This document shows positions 9,137-18,130 of a stretch of DNA of 64,000 bases, one piece after another; position 1 is the first letter of the stretch; the number at the start of each line of letters is the position of its first letter. A program made the translations under genes and the position numbers. Origin of the DNA: CAZLMG01 sp964560765 (GTDB taxonomy: Bacteria > Bdellovibrionota_B > Oligoflexia > Oligoflexales > CAZLMG01); NCBI GenBank assembly GCA_964560765.1, contig CAZLMG010000013.1, positions 1 through 64,000 on the forward strand, written 5' to 3'. The notes under the pieces were generated by a model. That model made no database searches, was not told where the DNA came from, and was given only the letters and a program-made list of their open reading frames with translations.

Positions 9137-10198
9137 GTGTCGCCGGGTGAGACTATTTGGCAAAATTGGCCCGATGATAGGCTTCTTGACCTACGTTTTT
9201 GTGACCTCGAATTGGATCTACAGCAGCCGGCGATTTCCAGACTTTCCCTGCGACTCCAGCGGGAAGTAGGCGCAGCCGGCCTGCAGCATTTGAAGCCAAG
9301 AATCTATTTTGGTGATGAGTGGTTTAGTCCAGATCGAACCGTGGCGATTTCAATTCCGTTCTATCTTGGCCACCCCAGACTCGCACGCTTAGAAAAAGCA
9401 ATACTCGGCGAGATTGAGGGAGAAACCCCCATTCAGTGTATGCGCCTATTACGGCACGAGGCTGGCCACTGCTTCGAACATGCCTATGCATTGAGCGAAC
9501 TTCCTGCATGGCAACGAGCCTTTGGCGACCCAAACCAGCCCTATGAGCCAGATGCCTATCAGACTTCGCAGAGTTTGGACTTTGTTCGACATCTGCCGAA
9601 TGGTTACGCTCAGGCACACCCCCATGAGGATTTTGCGGAGACCTTCGCGGTTTGGCTTGCACATCCCAGCACGTGCGCCGTTAGGTATCAAAATCAGCCG
9701 AATGTTTTACGGAAACTCGAGTTAGTTGCGAGACTTGCGAAAAAGTACGGAAAATGCCTGCCAATTCGGCCGGATGGCCCTCCACTTAGTCCCGTCAAGG
9801 GATTGCGTCGTACGTTAGGCAAACACTACCAGCAGCGACTTCGAATACTTGGACCACGGCACTTTGCGTATTTTGATGTAGAATTAAGGAAACTATTCCG
9901 ACATGCACCGCATCGAACTCAAGGAGCTGCAGCTCTTCTGGCTGCATACCGCGACGATATTGTTTCTGGTGCCGTCGCTTCCACGGGGTACCGTCCCCGA
10001 GTTGTGAGACAGCAGTTTAATCGGATGCTGCAGCGCATCGCGCAGCTAGACTTGCAAGCTCCAAAGGCTAGTATCGGCTCCGTGGTGGAGTTCAGCGCCT
10101 GGTTCGCAGCTCGAATCACCGCGCCAGATTTGCGAATGGCACAAAGGCTGGAACGGAATGAATCCAAGAGCATTAGATATTCGCCTTCTGTTCGATAG
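9137..10198 (+). CDS. Putative zinc metallopeptidase (HEAGH, PF15887-like)
   Basis: About 353 residues, no signal peptide, so probably cytoplasmic. The gluzincin-type motif LLRHEAGHCFEHAY lies in the first third. It is followed about 50 residues later by HPHEDFAETFAVWL, whose Glu would be the third zinc ligand. This arrangement matches the family labelled putative zinc-binding metallopeptidase. The C-terminal half is basic and contains no further known domain. A GTG at 9125 opens the frame, but the GTG at 9137 has the spaced GAGGTGA ribosome-binding site and was chosen. Its 3' end overlaps the ATP-grasp gene by 41 bp, implying coupled translation and a joint task. The substrate is unknown. 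Confidence 0.7.
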   Translation: MSPGETIWQNWPDDRLLDLRFCDLELDLQQPAISRLSLRLQREVGAAGLQHLKPRIYFGDEWFSPDRTVAISIPFYLGHPRLARLEKAILGEIEGETPIQCMRLLRHEAGHCFEHAYALSELPAWQRAFGDPNQPYEPDAYQTSQSLDFVRHLPNGYAQAHPHEDFAETFAVWLAHPSTCAVRYQNQPNVLRKLELVARLAKKYGKCLPIRPDGPPLSPVKGLRRTLGKHYQQRLRILGPRHFAYFDVELRKLFRHAPHRTQGAAALLAAYRDDIVSGAVASTGYRPRVVRQQFNRMLQRIAQLDLQAPKASIGSVVEFSAWFAARITAPDLRMAQRLERNESKSIRYSPSVR

Positions 10199-11192
10199 CC
10201 ACGTTCCTCCCTCTGAAATCTCAGATTACGAAACTCTCTTTAACTCTAGCGACGACTGGAAAGACGAACGAGACGTCTTCGACACCCTGAGGGGTCTTGG
10301 TCACAAAGTCACTCCGCTACCCGTTTATGAATCCGCCAGTGACGTCATTGCGGATCTGCACCAAAATCGGCCAGATATTATTTTTTACATGTGTGAGTCG
10401 GTCGCCGGAAATCGCTCTCTGTCCGCCAACCTTTTGGCGACCATCGAACTACTAGAAATTCCTTATACGGGAGCATGTTCGGAAGCGATGATCCTTTGCC
10501 GAGACAAAGGCACCAGCAAAGCGATTCTCCATCAAGGCGGTATTTCCGTTCCTCAGTTTGAGATCCTGCGTCGGGGCGAGCGCGTCAGCAACTTCCATCG
10601 TTTCACTGGGCCCGTTATCGTCAAGCCTTTGGGACTCGAAGCCAGCGAAGGCATTCACCTGAGCTCAATTGCCCGAGATAAGGCAGACGCAAATGAACGC
10701 GCTCAGGTGATCTTTCAAGAGTTTGAAACGGACGTTATTATTGAGGAGTTTGTGCCCGGGCGCGAAATCTATGTAGGCGCTCTGGGAAACGGTCGCGTCG
10801 AGATCTTTCCACCTCAAGAGCTATTCTTTGGCCGGCTTCCTGATCAGGACCAGAGAATCGCGACCTACAAAGCCAAATGGGATAAGGGTTACCGACGCAA
10901 GTGGGGAATTGACAGCGGACCTGCAAGACCAATTGACGACAAGATTTGGCAGCGCATTGAGAAGCAATGCCGGAAGATGTTTAAATTACTTCGGCTGGGA
11001 TCTGGCTATGCTCGCTTCGATCTGCGACTACGTGAGGATGGCACATTCTATCTCCTTGAAGCCAACCCTAATCCAGCGATTCACCATGAAGACGACTTTC
11101 CAGGAGCAGCCCGCCATCACGGCGTTGGCTACCCAGACCTCCTCAAAAAGATAGTTGATCTTGGCCTGCGCCGAGATCTAATTGGCGCATAA
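10158..11192 (+). CDS. ATP-grasp ligase related to D-alanine-D-alanine ligase
   Basis: A 344-residue ATP-grasp enzyme, predicted to join a carboxylate to an amine through an acyl phosphate. The N-terminal third is a Rossmann-like preATP-grasp domain (MCESVAGNRS, PYTGA). Then come the ATP-binding lysine region GPVIVKPLG and EASEGIHL, the EEFVPGREIYVGALG strand, and the metal-binding end FYLLEANPNPAIHHEDDF. It is longer than Ddl (about 300-310) and lacks full Ddl signatures, so cell-wall D-Ala-D-Ala synthesis is not the safest call. Its start lies inside the metallopeptidase gene, with GGAACGGA before the ATG. Its tail overlaps the convergent amidotransferase gene by 50 bp. Confidence 0.78.
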   Translation: MNPRALDIRLLFDSHVPPSEISDYETLFNSSDDWKDERDVFDTLRGLGHKVTPLPVYESASDVIADLHQNRPDIIFYMCESVAGNRSLSANLLATIELLEIPYTGACSEAMILCRDKGTSKAILHQGGISVPQFEILRRGERVSNFHRFTGPVIVKPLGLEASEGIHLSSIARDKADANERAQVIFQEFETDVIIEEFVPGREIYVGALGNGRVEIFPPQELFFGRLPDQDQRIATYKAKWDKGYRRKWGIDSGPARPIDDKIWQRIEKQCRKMFKLLRLGSGYARFDLRLREDGTFYLLEANPNPAIHHEDDFPGAARHHGVGYPDLLKKIVDLGLRRDLIGA

Positions 11193-11787
11193 ATTCAGCG
11201 ACACGTGATAACCACCATCTACGCACTGGCGTCAAATCATCTGACAGAAAAGACTCCGGATGAAACTGCACGCCGAGAGCGGGAGCAACTGTCTCCAGCG
11301 CAAAGCCAATGGCCTGCAGCTCGCCCTGCGAACAATGGGCCAGATGATATCGACTTTCGATCGACGACGCTTTCACACCCAAAGAGTTGTAAGCGGCAGC
11401 GGAAAAGGTAGCGGGAAATCCCAACGACCACTGATTCGCCGTTACTCGTATGGATCGACATCGTCCATGCAATGGATGGATAGCCTGCGTGACCTCGCCT
11501 CCCAGAGCTAAGCCAAGCATCTGATGACCTAAACAAACTCCGAAAACAGGGACCCTACCTAATGATTGAAGCAGGAGGGACATAGTCGGTGTCGCTTGCT
11601 CAGGCGACTTCGGCCCAGGAGAAAGGATAAGCGGGGTCCTTTCAAGAAATAGATAATTCATCGTCTTTTGATCTTCACAATCAACGACCTGAATGATGGG
11701 ACCTGCAGGATCCGCTTTGAACCATTCTATGAGATTCCAGCTGAAGCTGTCATAATGATCGATAAAGGCGATCTTCAGTGTAGGCAT
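11143..11787 (-). CDS. Class I glutamine amidotransferase (PabA/TrpG-like)
   Basis: About 214 residues with the anthranilate/aminodeoxychorismate synthase component II pattern: IDHYDSFSWNLIEWF near the start, LILSPGPKSPE, the nucleophile in GVCLGHQMLG, and the catalytic His in GVQFHPES. It would hydrolyse glutamine and pass ammonia to a chorismate-using partner, but no trpE or pabB is in the window. The frame is open to 11850; the ATG at 11787 (MPTLKIAFIDHYDSF) gives the family start, with GGGAG upstream, and an ATG at 11805 is possible. The gene is convergent with, and overlaps, the ATP-grasp gene. It could serve folate or tryptophan synthesis. Confidence 0.8.
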   Translation of the reverse strand: MPTLKIAFIDHYDSFSWNLIEWFKADPAGPIIQVVDCEDQKTMNYLFLERTPLILSPGPKSPEQATPTMSLLLQSLGRVPVFGVCLGHQMLGLALGGEVTQAIHPLHGRCRSIRVTANQWSLGFPATFSAAAYNSLGVKASSIESRYHLAHCSQGELQAIGFALETVAPALGVQFHPESFLSDDLTPVRRWWLSRVAEFMRQLDLGAGQDQLSF

Positions 11788-11829
11788 CTTGAAGGTTGCT
11801 CCCATAACTCTCATGACATCTATCGCAGC

Positions 11830-12603
11830 ATGACTTATATAGGCAAACAATTATCTAGTACTCTGCTAGCTTCAGCAGGAAGTCTATGGACCATTGCCGC
11901 ATCTGGATATGATGCAGCCACAGAGCACACACTAGGTAGGCTCAACCAAATAGTCCACGCCCAAGGAGCCGTTGGCCTGGCTGAACCCGTGCAATCCTTG
12001 GGCTCGCTTGGCTTCCAAATCGGCATTGGCTCGAAGCGCTCTCAATCAACCGAGGATGAAGTAACGTTTCGAGAGATACTGGGCCTAGATACAAAAAATG
12101 TCAGCGATTCACTGACGGCCTATATGACGGTAGCTTGCGGTCTCCCATGGCCCGTGAACTTGGGCGCGATATTTGGCGTAAACCCGGAACGGAAGACGAT
12201 GATTGTCGGAGTACATGTGGATGCCATTCTTTGGGAGCAGTTTCTGTGGCCGACGTTCGGGATTCGTTTCAAGGGGCAGACCCTGCAGGGATCCTCCAGC
12301 AGTGCCTTTGACGAGATCAGCGCACTAACCTCGGCATCCTACGGCTACCGTTTCCTTTCAGGATATATCGGATACGAGGCTACTAAGAGTCGATTGCGAT
12401 ATCGCCCTACATCGCCCGCTCAACTTGCCCTATTGAGTTCTTCACCTAAAGATATTCGCTATAACTCGGTGGCAATCTTACAAGACGTAGTCGCAGGGAT
12501 CCGGATGCAAGTCATACCAGGGTCTACGATGCTTACGGCTGAGCTCACTGACTCCCTGCAGGGTCAGCAAAGCATCAACCTCAAGCTTAGCCATTTGCTG
12601 TAA
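11830..12603 (+). CDS. Probable exported/outer-membrane protein, hypothetical
   Basis: No family recognised. The open frame begins at 11668, but its first 54 codons lie opposite the amidotransferase gene and look unlike the rest, so the ATG at 11830 is preferred, giving 257 residues. The N-terminus has a weak signal-like stretch (LLASAGSLWTIAASGYDA). The remainder is rich in short alternating hydrophobic/aromatic runs separated by Gly/Ser turns (for example SASYGYRFLSGYIGYEA), as in beta-barrel or beta-rich surface proteins. It is convergent with the efflux pump gene, 8 bp apart. The start and the export call are both uncertain. Confidence 0.5.
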   Translation: MTYIGKQLSSTLLASAGSLWTIAASGYDAATEHTLGRLNQIVHAQGAVGLAEPVQSLGSLGFQIGIGSKRSQSTEDEVTFREILGLDTKNVSDSLTAYMTVACGLPWPVNLGAIFGVNPERKTMIVGVHVDAILWEQFLWPTFGIRFKGQTLQGSSSSAFDEISALTSASYGYRFLSGYIGYEATKSRLRYRPTSPAQLALLSSSPKDIRYNSVAILQDVVAGIRMQVIPGSTMLTAELTDSLQGQQSINLKLSHLL

Positions 12604-12611
12604 TACCTAAA

Positions 12612-15600
12612 TCAGAGCAATTCGTAGAAGAGATCGGGGCTGCCTGACTTGTAAGCCAATTCCGCCATTATGTGCGCAATTTTCTCTGCGTAGCGAAGCA
12701 CTGATTCTTGCCCGACAATGTAACTTTGCACGTCATCGCTAACGTCCTTGGAGCTTATCAACCCACGCAAGTAGCGATTTCGCGACTCTTGAGAAATCGC
12801 CAATAGTGCGTCGACATCCAATTGAGCTGCTTCAAAATTCTTCTGAAGAACTTTCAACTCTTCTACTAACGACAAAACCGCAATTTCTTCGCGCGACTTT
12901 TCGACGCTCAAGAGCAGCTCGCTACTCATAGCCGTAGCAGCCGTTTGTCGGGACTGAGCCAACCTCTTACCACCAAGCATCAAGTCCCAACTGACACCGA
13001 CATACAGCCTAGGACCAGCCGCAATAACTCCATCGGAATCTGGGCTCTGAAACTGATAGGAAGCGCCCGCGATAAGACTGGGAAGGTAGTTCAAATTCGC
13101 AGCCTGCGCTGCGCGTCGATCATGTACTGCTACTAGCTTGGATGTCTGGAGGAGAATGGACTCACGACCGCGCTGCAATTCTTGCCATTCAGCCTCCGAA
13201 AACTGAAAAAAGCGAAACTTCGCTGGTAGGTCATCCGAAAGTAAGACCGGGATACTTTGCTCAGCACCCAAAAGATGCAAAAACTCGGCCCGAAGCTGAC
13301 GCAGCGACTCCTGTCGTCGCCGCAGTTCAGCTTCCGCACGCCGCACCGTCACTTCGGCTCTGCGAGCATCCTGCGTGGAAATGAAACCTCCTCCAAGGCG
13401 CTTCTTGGCAATTTCACTCGCTTCGTTAGCAATCTTTAGCTCTTCCTCACCATGCTGTAGCGAGCGTTGGGCAATTAAAACGGAAAAATACTGCTTTCGC
13501 ACACTCGCCAAATGACTCTGCTTAACATTCTCTGCCGACAACGTAGCAATCGACATAGAGTCCTGGGCCATCTTGTGCTGCAGGTACCAAGAAAATGGCC
13601 GATCAATCCTCTCTTCAAATCCTATCTCGGTTACGGCACCAGACACCTTACGAGTAACGCCCGTTGATTCGATCTCTAAGTCCTGCGCGGAATGTATTCT
13701 TGAAATCGTAAGTGTAGGCAAGAGTTGTGAGTAGACCTCCAGACTCTGAGCTCGCTTTGCCTCAGCTTGCTTCGCAGCGGCACGTAGACCATCGTAGTCG
13801 CGCAGGGACACTCTTTCCGCATCCCGCAAGCTCAACGATGACTCAGCACGTGCCTCGTCCACTGAGATAGATGACCAGCAAAGTAGAATCAAACCAAGCA
13901 AGGAGCCTTTGGCGACGGAGCCACGATTCGGGATCCACTGCAAAGCTTTCTCAGACAGCTCGATAAGCGTTGGAAGGCAAAGGAGTATCAAGCAAGTTGA
14001 AATCCACAGTCCGCCAGTCACAGCAATACCTAGAGGCTGAAGGATCGCGCCACCAGACCCATAAGCAAAGGCAAGAGGCATCATCCCGAGAATTGTCGTC
14101 AAAGTCGTGATCATAATTGGGCGAAACCGCAGCGCTGCCGTATGAGCCAGCGCCTCCGCAATCGTCATCGCAGTCTCTCGACGGATTCGATTGAAGAAGT
14201 CCAAAAAGATAATGGAATTATTTACAGCGGTACCAGCCAACAAGATGAGTCCAAGCATAGAATTAACACTTAACGTACTATCAAAGACCCATAGTGAAAA
14301 TCCCACGCCTATAAAGCCCATAGGAATAGCCATCATAATGAGCAGAGTTTGCATGATCGAGCCGAATTGCACCGTGATGACAATAAAAATCAACAACGTA
14401 GCCATTGCCAAGGCCACCAACAAGGAACCAATATTCTCAGAAATCTCTTCTTCAGTATCGGCGAACGAAAGTCTCGCCATGTCTATTGTTGAATCCTTCT
14501 GCAGTTGTTCTTTGATACGACCCGCTAATGTAGATCTCTCACCCTGATATGAGTCCTTCGCCCATGCCTCGACATAGGTTACGATTTTCCCATCCTCCGC
14601 ATAATAGTCTGCCCAATCGCGCACGTGATTGACTCGCGCCACTGCCCGAAGCGGAATCACACTGTCCTCAATCCTAAAAAACAAATCCTCTATATCTCCA
14701 GGCCGCTTGATAATCTCTTTCGGCAAACGCAAACGCATCGGCACCTTTGCTCCCGCAATCTCCAAGTCCGACACATGAGTTTCGGTTAAATAACCCGTGA
14801 TTAGTGCACTTATCATACCCTCGAGCGAGGCGCCCGAGGACAAAGGGTTCAACCAGTGAGCATCTTCTTTCATAGACACGCGCAAGTAATCATCCTGTCG
14901 ACTCCTTGGTCGTGCGCGACGATTGCCTAGCTCTTCAATAGCACCCAGTTTTTCCTCAACCTTCCCGAGCAGCTCACGACGATCTGTCTCCGTACGCCCA
15001 GAAATGAAAATTTTTGCAACAGGTGGATTTGGAATCTCGAGGGAGGTCGGTGTCCAGTCCTCAATGTAGACATTTGCCAAAGGACTACTTTTAAAACGCG
15101 CTTCAAACGCCTGCTTCACATCTGCGATTTGCGACTTATCGCGCAGGAACGCAAGCAGCCATGGATTGCGATCGCTAACCTGACTCAGTATATGAGTTAG
15201 CTTACCACCAAATTCACTCAGCACCTGTTGTTCGTAGCTCGATAATATTTCCTCGGCCTCCTGAACGCTAACCCCGTCTTTCTTAATGTTCAAAAAAATA
15301 AAAAGTTTATCCGTATCAGGCTTCGCCATGACCTCGCGCTGAACCTCGCCAACAAGAAGATAGCCAGAAGCAGCCAGCGCAACAACGACCGCGGAAAGCA
15401 TCAGTCCTCGATACAGTAGCCTTCCCCGAAGTCTTGCCAAAACGCGAAGGTAACTACTCTGCGCAGATGCCACAAACCCGCCAAACACCGCCGACAAGAC
15501 ATAAACGCCACGCCGTCCGTGCGCTTTGGTCTCCAATGACCCAAAGGAGCGAGCCCAAAGGTAAAACGCCGGAACTATCAGTAGAGTAACGCCCAACGAA

Positions 15601-17024
15601 ACCAAAAGGACACAAACTGTGACAATAGCGAGGTCACCAAGTACCGCAGATGCCAGCGGTGAAGTAAAAGGTAGCGGCGCAAAGACAATCATCGTGGTCA
15701 GCAACGAAGCGAAAAGGGGCGCGCGAACCTCCTCCACTGATTTCCAGACGGTCTCCAGTAAATCGGAATAATTTCCTGGCATTCGCTCGTCCACATGGCG
15801 TGAAATGTTTTCAAGGACAACGATGGCTCCATCCACCACCATTCCGACGGAAAGCGCCATTGCCCCAAGTGAAATCAGATTGATTTCGATTCCAAGAATC
15901 TTCATGAGTATGAAAGCGCCCACCAGACTGAGGGGAATTGCGACGCAAATGACTGCCGTCGTGCGCAATGACCCTAAAAATAGAAAAACGACCGCAGTCG
16001 TGATCGCAATTCCAAGAATCACCGCAAAAAGCACGTTCTCAACGGCCTCATCAATGAACTTTGCAGGATTTAGTAACTCAATGATCTGAACGTCATTGCC
16101 AAGCGAAGATGCGAACGCCTTCGTCTCTGCCAGAACCCGAGCACACACATCAGAGATATTGGCATCGGGGCGAGGCTCACCACCCAAAATCAGAGCTCTC
16201 TGCCCATTGGCCTTGAAAAACCGCTGAGGCAGCTCCTCTTTGAGCTCGATGCTAGCAACCTCATCCAGCGAGATAGGACGACCTGCACGCGTAGCGATGA
16301 CTGAGGCCTTCAACTCCTCAAAGGTTGTCTGTCTGCGTTCCAAAAGAACCTGATAACTGCCGCCTTCTTTGAAATCGGCAGCTCCGAGGCCAACATCGAA
16401 CTCTTTGGCACGCAAGCGAGCCGTAACGTCGCCAACAGAAATGCCGAATGTCGTCAATAACTCAGGATTTAGGGTAACAAGCACATATTGCTCGTCATAG
16501 CGCGAGACGAACGTCTCCCCCATACCTTGAATCTGTCTTAGGCGCGGCAACAGACTGGACTCGACCAGCTCGGCGAGCTCGTCCGGGGTATACTTATCGG
16601 ACTGCATGGAAATGATGACTCGGCCAGAATCACCACCATCAAACCAGACGCCAAACCGCCCCCATTCGCGCGGAAATCGCGATTCGAAAGCAGATAACGT
16701 CGACTGCAATCGTGACTTAGCTTCACGACTTTCGACACCCCAAGTATATTGCACTGTATATTGTACGGATCCATTTCGATATTCGGACGTGACCTTGGCT
16801 ACATCTTCGATCGATTGCAAAGCAGCTTCGATGTTCTTTCCAAATTCATTCTTGAACTCAAGCGCACTAGCTCCACCCGTTCGCAACCAAGCGCTCACTT
16901 TTGGCTTGGACGTCTGTGGGTACAACGCGATCGGAAGATTACGAAACTGAAGCACCCCCAAGACAAGAATTGCAACACTGATGACGATCGCAGCTGATGG
17001 CCGTCGAAAAAACTCCTTGAGCAT
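12612..17024 (-). CDS. RND efflux transporter fused to a TolC-type outer-membrane channel
   Basis: One 1470-residue frame holds two partners of a drug-efflux machine. Residues 1 to about 1035 are an AcrB-like RND pump: the N-terminal FFRRPSAAIVISVAIL helix, two large periplasmic loops, TM4 GMVVDGAIVVLENISR with the proton-relay Asp (the second AcrB Asp is Gly, as in some metal RND pumps), and TM10 VNNSIIFLDF. At about 1040-1060 comes a signal-peptide-like segment (LLGLILLCWSSISVDEARA). Residues 1061-1470 are a TolC/OEP domain rich in coiled coil. RND-OEP fusions are known in some Bacteroidetes metal pumps. There is no break in the frame. The adaptor gene ends 15 bp upstream. Confidence 0.92.
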   Translation of the reverse strand: MLKEFFRRPSAAIVISVAILVLGVLQFRNLPIALYPQTSKPKVSAWLRTGGASALEFKNEFGKNIEAALQSIEDVAKVTSEYRNGSVQYTVQYTWGVESREAKSRLQSTLSAFESRFPREWGRFGVWFDGGDSGRVIISMQSDKYTPDELAELVESSLLPRLRQIQGMGETFVSRYDEQYVLVTLNPELLTTFGISVGDVTARLRAKEFDVGLGAADFKEGGSYQVLLERRQTTFEELKASVIATRAGRPISLDEVASIELKEELPQRFFKANGQRALILGGEPRPDANISDVCARVLAETKAFASSLGNDVQIIELLNPAKFIDEAVENVLFAVILGIAITTAVVFLFLGSLRTTAVICVAIPLSLVGAFILMKILGIEINLISLGAMALSVGMVVDGAIVVLENISRHVDERMPGNYSDLLETVWKSVEEVRAPLFASLLTTMIVFAPLPFTSPLASAVLGDLAIVTVCVLLVSLGVTLLIVPAFYLWARSFGSLETKAHGRRGVYVLSAVFGGFVASAQSSYLRVLARLRGRLLYRGLMLSAVVVALAASGYLLVGEVQREVMAKPDTDKLFIFLNIKKDGVSVQEAEEILSSYEQQVLSEFGGKLTHILSQVSDRNPWLLAFLRDKSQIADVKQAFEARFKSSPLANVYIEDWTPTSLEIPNPPVAKIFISGRTETDRRELLGKVEEKLGAIEELGNRRARPRSRQDDYLRVSMKEDAHWLNPLSSGASLEGMISALITGYLTETHVSDLEIAGAKVPMRLRLPKEIIKRPGDIEDLFFRIEDSVIPLRAVARVNHVRDWADYYAEDGKIVTYVEAWAKDSYQGERSTLAGRIKEQLQKDSTIDMARLSFADTEEEISENIGSLLVALAMATLLIFIVITVQFGSIMQTLLIMMAIPMGFIGVGFSLWVFDSTLSVNSMLGLILLAGTAVNNSIIFLDFFNRIRRETAMTIAEALAHTAALRFRPIMITTLTTILGMMPLAFAYGSGGAILQPLGIAVTGGLWISTCLILLCLPTLIELSEKALQWIPNRGSVAKGSLLGLILLCWSSISVDEARAESSLSLRDAERVSLRDYDGLRAAAKQAEAKRAQSLEVYSQLLPTLTISRIHSAQDLEIESTGVTRKVSGAVTEIGFEERIDRPFSWYLQHKMAQDSMSIATLSAENVKQSHLASVRKQYFSVLIAQRSLQHGEEELKIANEASEIAKKRLGGGFISTQDARRAEVTVRRAEAELRRRQESLRQLRAEFLHLLGAEQSIPVLLSDDLPAKFRFFQFSEAEWQELQRGRESILLQTSKLVAVHDRRAAQAANLNYLPSLIAGASYQFQSPDSDGVIAAGPRLYVGVSWDLMLGGKRLAQSRQTAATAMSSELLLSVEKSREEIAVLSLVEELKVLQKNFEAAQLDVDALLAISQESRNRYLRGLISSKDVSDDVQSYIVGQESVLRYAEKIAHIMAELAYKSGSPDLFYELL

Positions 17025-17039
17025 CGTCGCTATTTTCCT

Positions 17040-17999
17040 TTAAGACTTGGCTTTTTCGGCTGCCGGTTTGGCGGATACTTCGGGGCCCTTTTCTTCAGGC
17101 ACAATGCGTAAGGCTCGGCCATCTTCTGGCCGCTCAGCAAAGCTAGTTACCAAGTTCATGCCCGCACTGAGCCCCTCAAGGACTTCAACTTCGGCACCAA
17201 AATAAGATCCTAGCTTCACTGCAAGCCATTTTGCTTTGCCGTCTTCGACAACTAAGACCTTCTTTCGTTGGCTATGAAGCTGCGAAACTGGAATGCGAAT
17301 ACCTCTTCGCAGGTTATTGCGTTTCACAAAATAGGCCATTGTACCAAGGCCGAGCTGCTCAGGGCAGGTCGCGTCTTTCATTGAGTTGCAGTAAAGTTTT
17401 AGCTGCACCGAGAATCCACCGGTCGCCGCATCAGCCTGTGGGGCGATGCCTGACACGACTGCAAAGCCAACACTCTCGCTGCCCATATCCCGGTTCTTTT
17501 GGATTTGCAGTTTTGCACCCATCTCGAATGCTGCCAGATCTTGACTTGCGGCAGTCAATACTGATGTCAATTCCGAGACATTGGCAATGCGAACGACTGG
17601 AGTTGACGTGTTCACCCTTGATCCGACTCGCTGGGTAATGCCAATCACAGTCCCACCGCTCGGCGCAGAAACGATGTGCCGCTGGAACTCCATTCCGCTG
17701 GTCATGGGTTGAACGGAAAATAGAGGCTGCCCGCGCCCAACACGCTGGCCAAGGCGAACTTTAACTTCGGTTAAATAACCGGTTACCTCTGGAACTAGAG
17801 AATACTCTTCTGTGGCATTCACAAATCCTGCGAAAATGATGGGATCATACATCTCTCGCAACTCAAGTGTTTGCGCATAAACATCAATCGGATCAAGACT
17901 CTTCTCCGATGCCTCTTCTTTCGCTTTGTCGTTGAGATCGCAACATGTGAGCAGAAGTATGCAAGTGAGGAAAAATTTCGACCGAGGAACTATGGTCAT
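17040..17999 (-). CDS. RND periplasmic adaptor (membrane fusion protein), hairpin-less
   Basis: About 319 residues. The ATG at 17999 (MTIVPRSKFF) has a strong GGAG ribosome-binding site; an upstream in-frame start at 18020 is less likely. The N-terminus is a signal with adjacent cysteines (LLLTCCDLND), so probably a lipoprotein although the lipobox is imperfect. The lipoyl domain is clear: VPEVTGYLTEVKVRLGQRV, then APSGGTVIGITQRVGSRV. The two halves are separated by only about 25 residues, so the long alpha-hairpin that normally docks onto TolC is absent. Beta-barrel and membrane-proximal domains follow, and the end is charged. Borrelia BesA is a known hairpin-less relative. Cotranscribed with the fused pump. 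Confidence 0.85.
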   Translation of the reverse strand: MTIVPRSKFFLTCILLLTCCDLNDKAKEEASEKSLDPIDVYAQTLELREMYDPIIFAGFVNATEEYSLVPEVTGYLTEVKVRLGQRVGRGQPLFSVQPMTSGMEFQRHIVSAPSGGTVIGITQRVGSRVNTSTPVVRIANVSELTSVLTAASQDLAAFEMGAKLQIQKNRDMGSESVGFAVVSGIAPQADAATGGFSVQLKLYCNSMKDATCPEQLGLGTMAYFVKRNNLRRGIRIPVSQLHSQRKKVLVVEDGKAKWLAVKLGSYFGAEVEVLEGLSAGMNLVTSFAERPEDGRALRIVPEEKGPEVSAKPAAEKAKS

Positions 18000-18130
18000 G
18001 ACAGCTCCAATCCAAGACAATGTGCGTGCGGCGTGTGTTTACAGCAGCCGCCCACGCCTAGCAACAGATTTCAGCAAGATTATTCAGTAAATAAGATGAG
18101 TTTTTTCCAAGTCTTATAGTTGGATCCAGT

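Noticed and set aside
10158..11192. Calling the ATP-grasp gene ddl (D-Ala-D-Ala ligase)
   Set aside because: Length and signatures differ from Ddl, and the neighbours are not mur/fts genes.
11143..11787. Naming the amidotransferase trpG
   Set aside because: No trpE or pabB partner is present, so trpG and pabA cannot be told apart.
11668..11829. N-terminal extension of the outer-membrane protein gene to 11668
   Set aside because: These codons are antisense to the conserved start of the amidotransferase and look unlike an exported protein; the ATG at 11830 is better placed.
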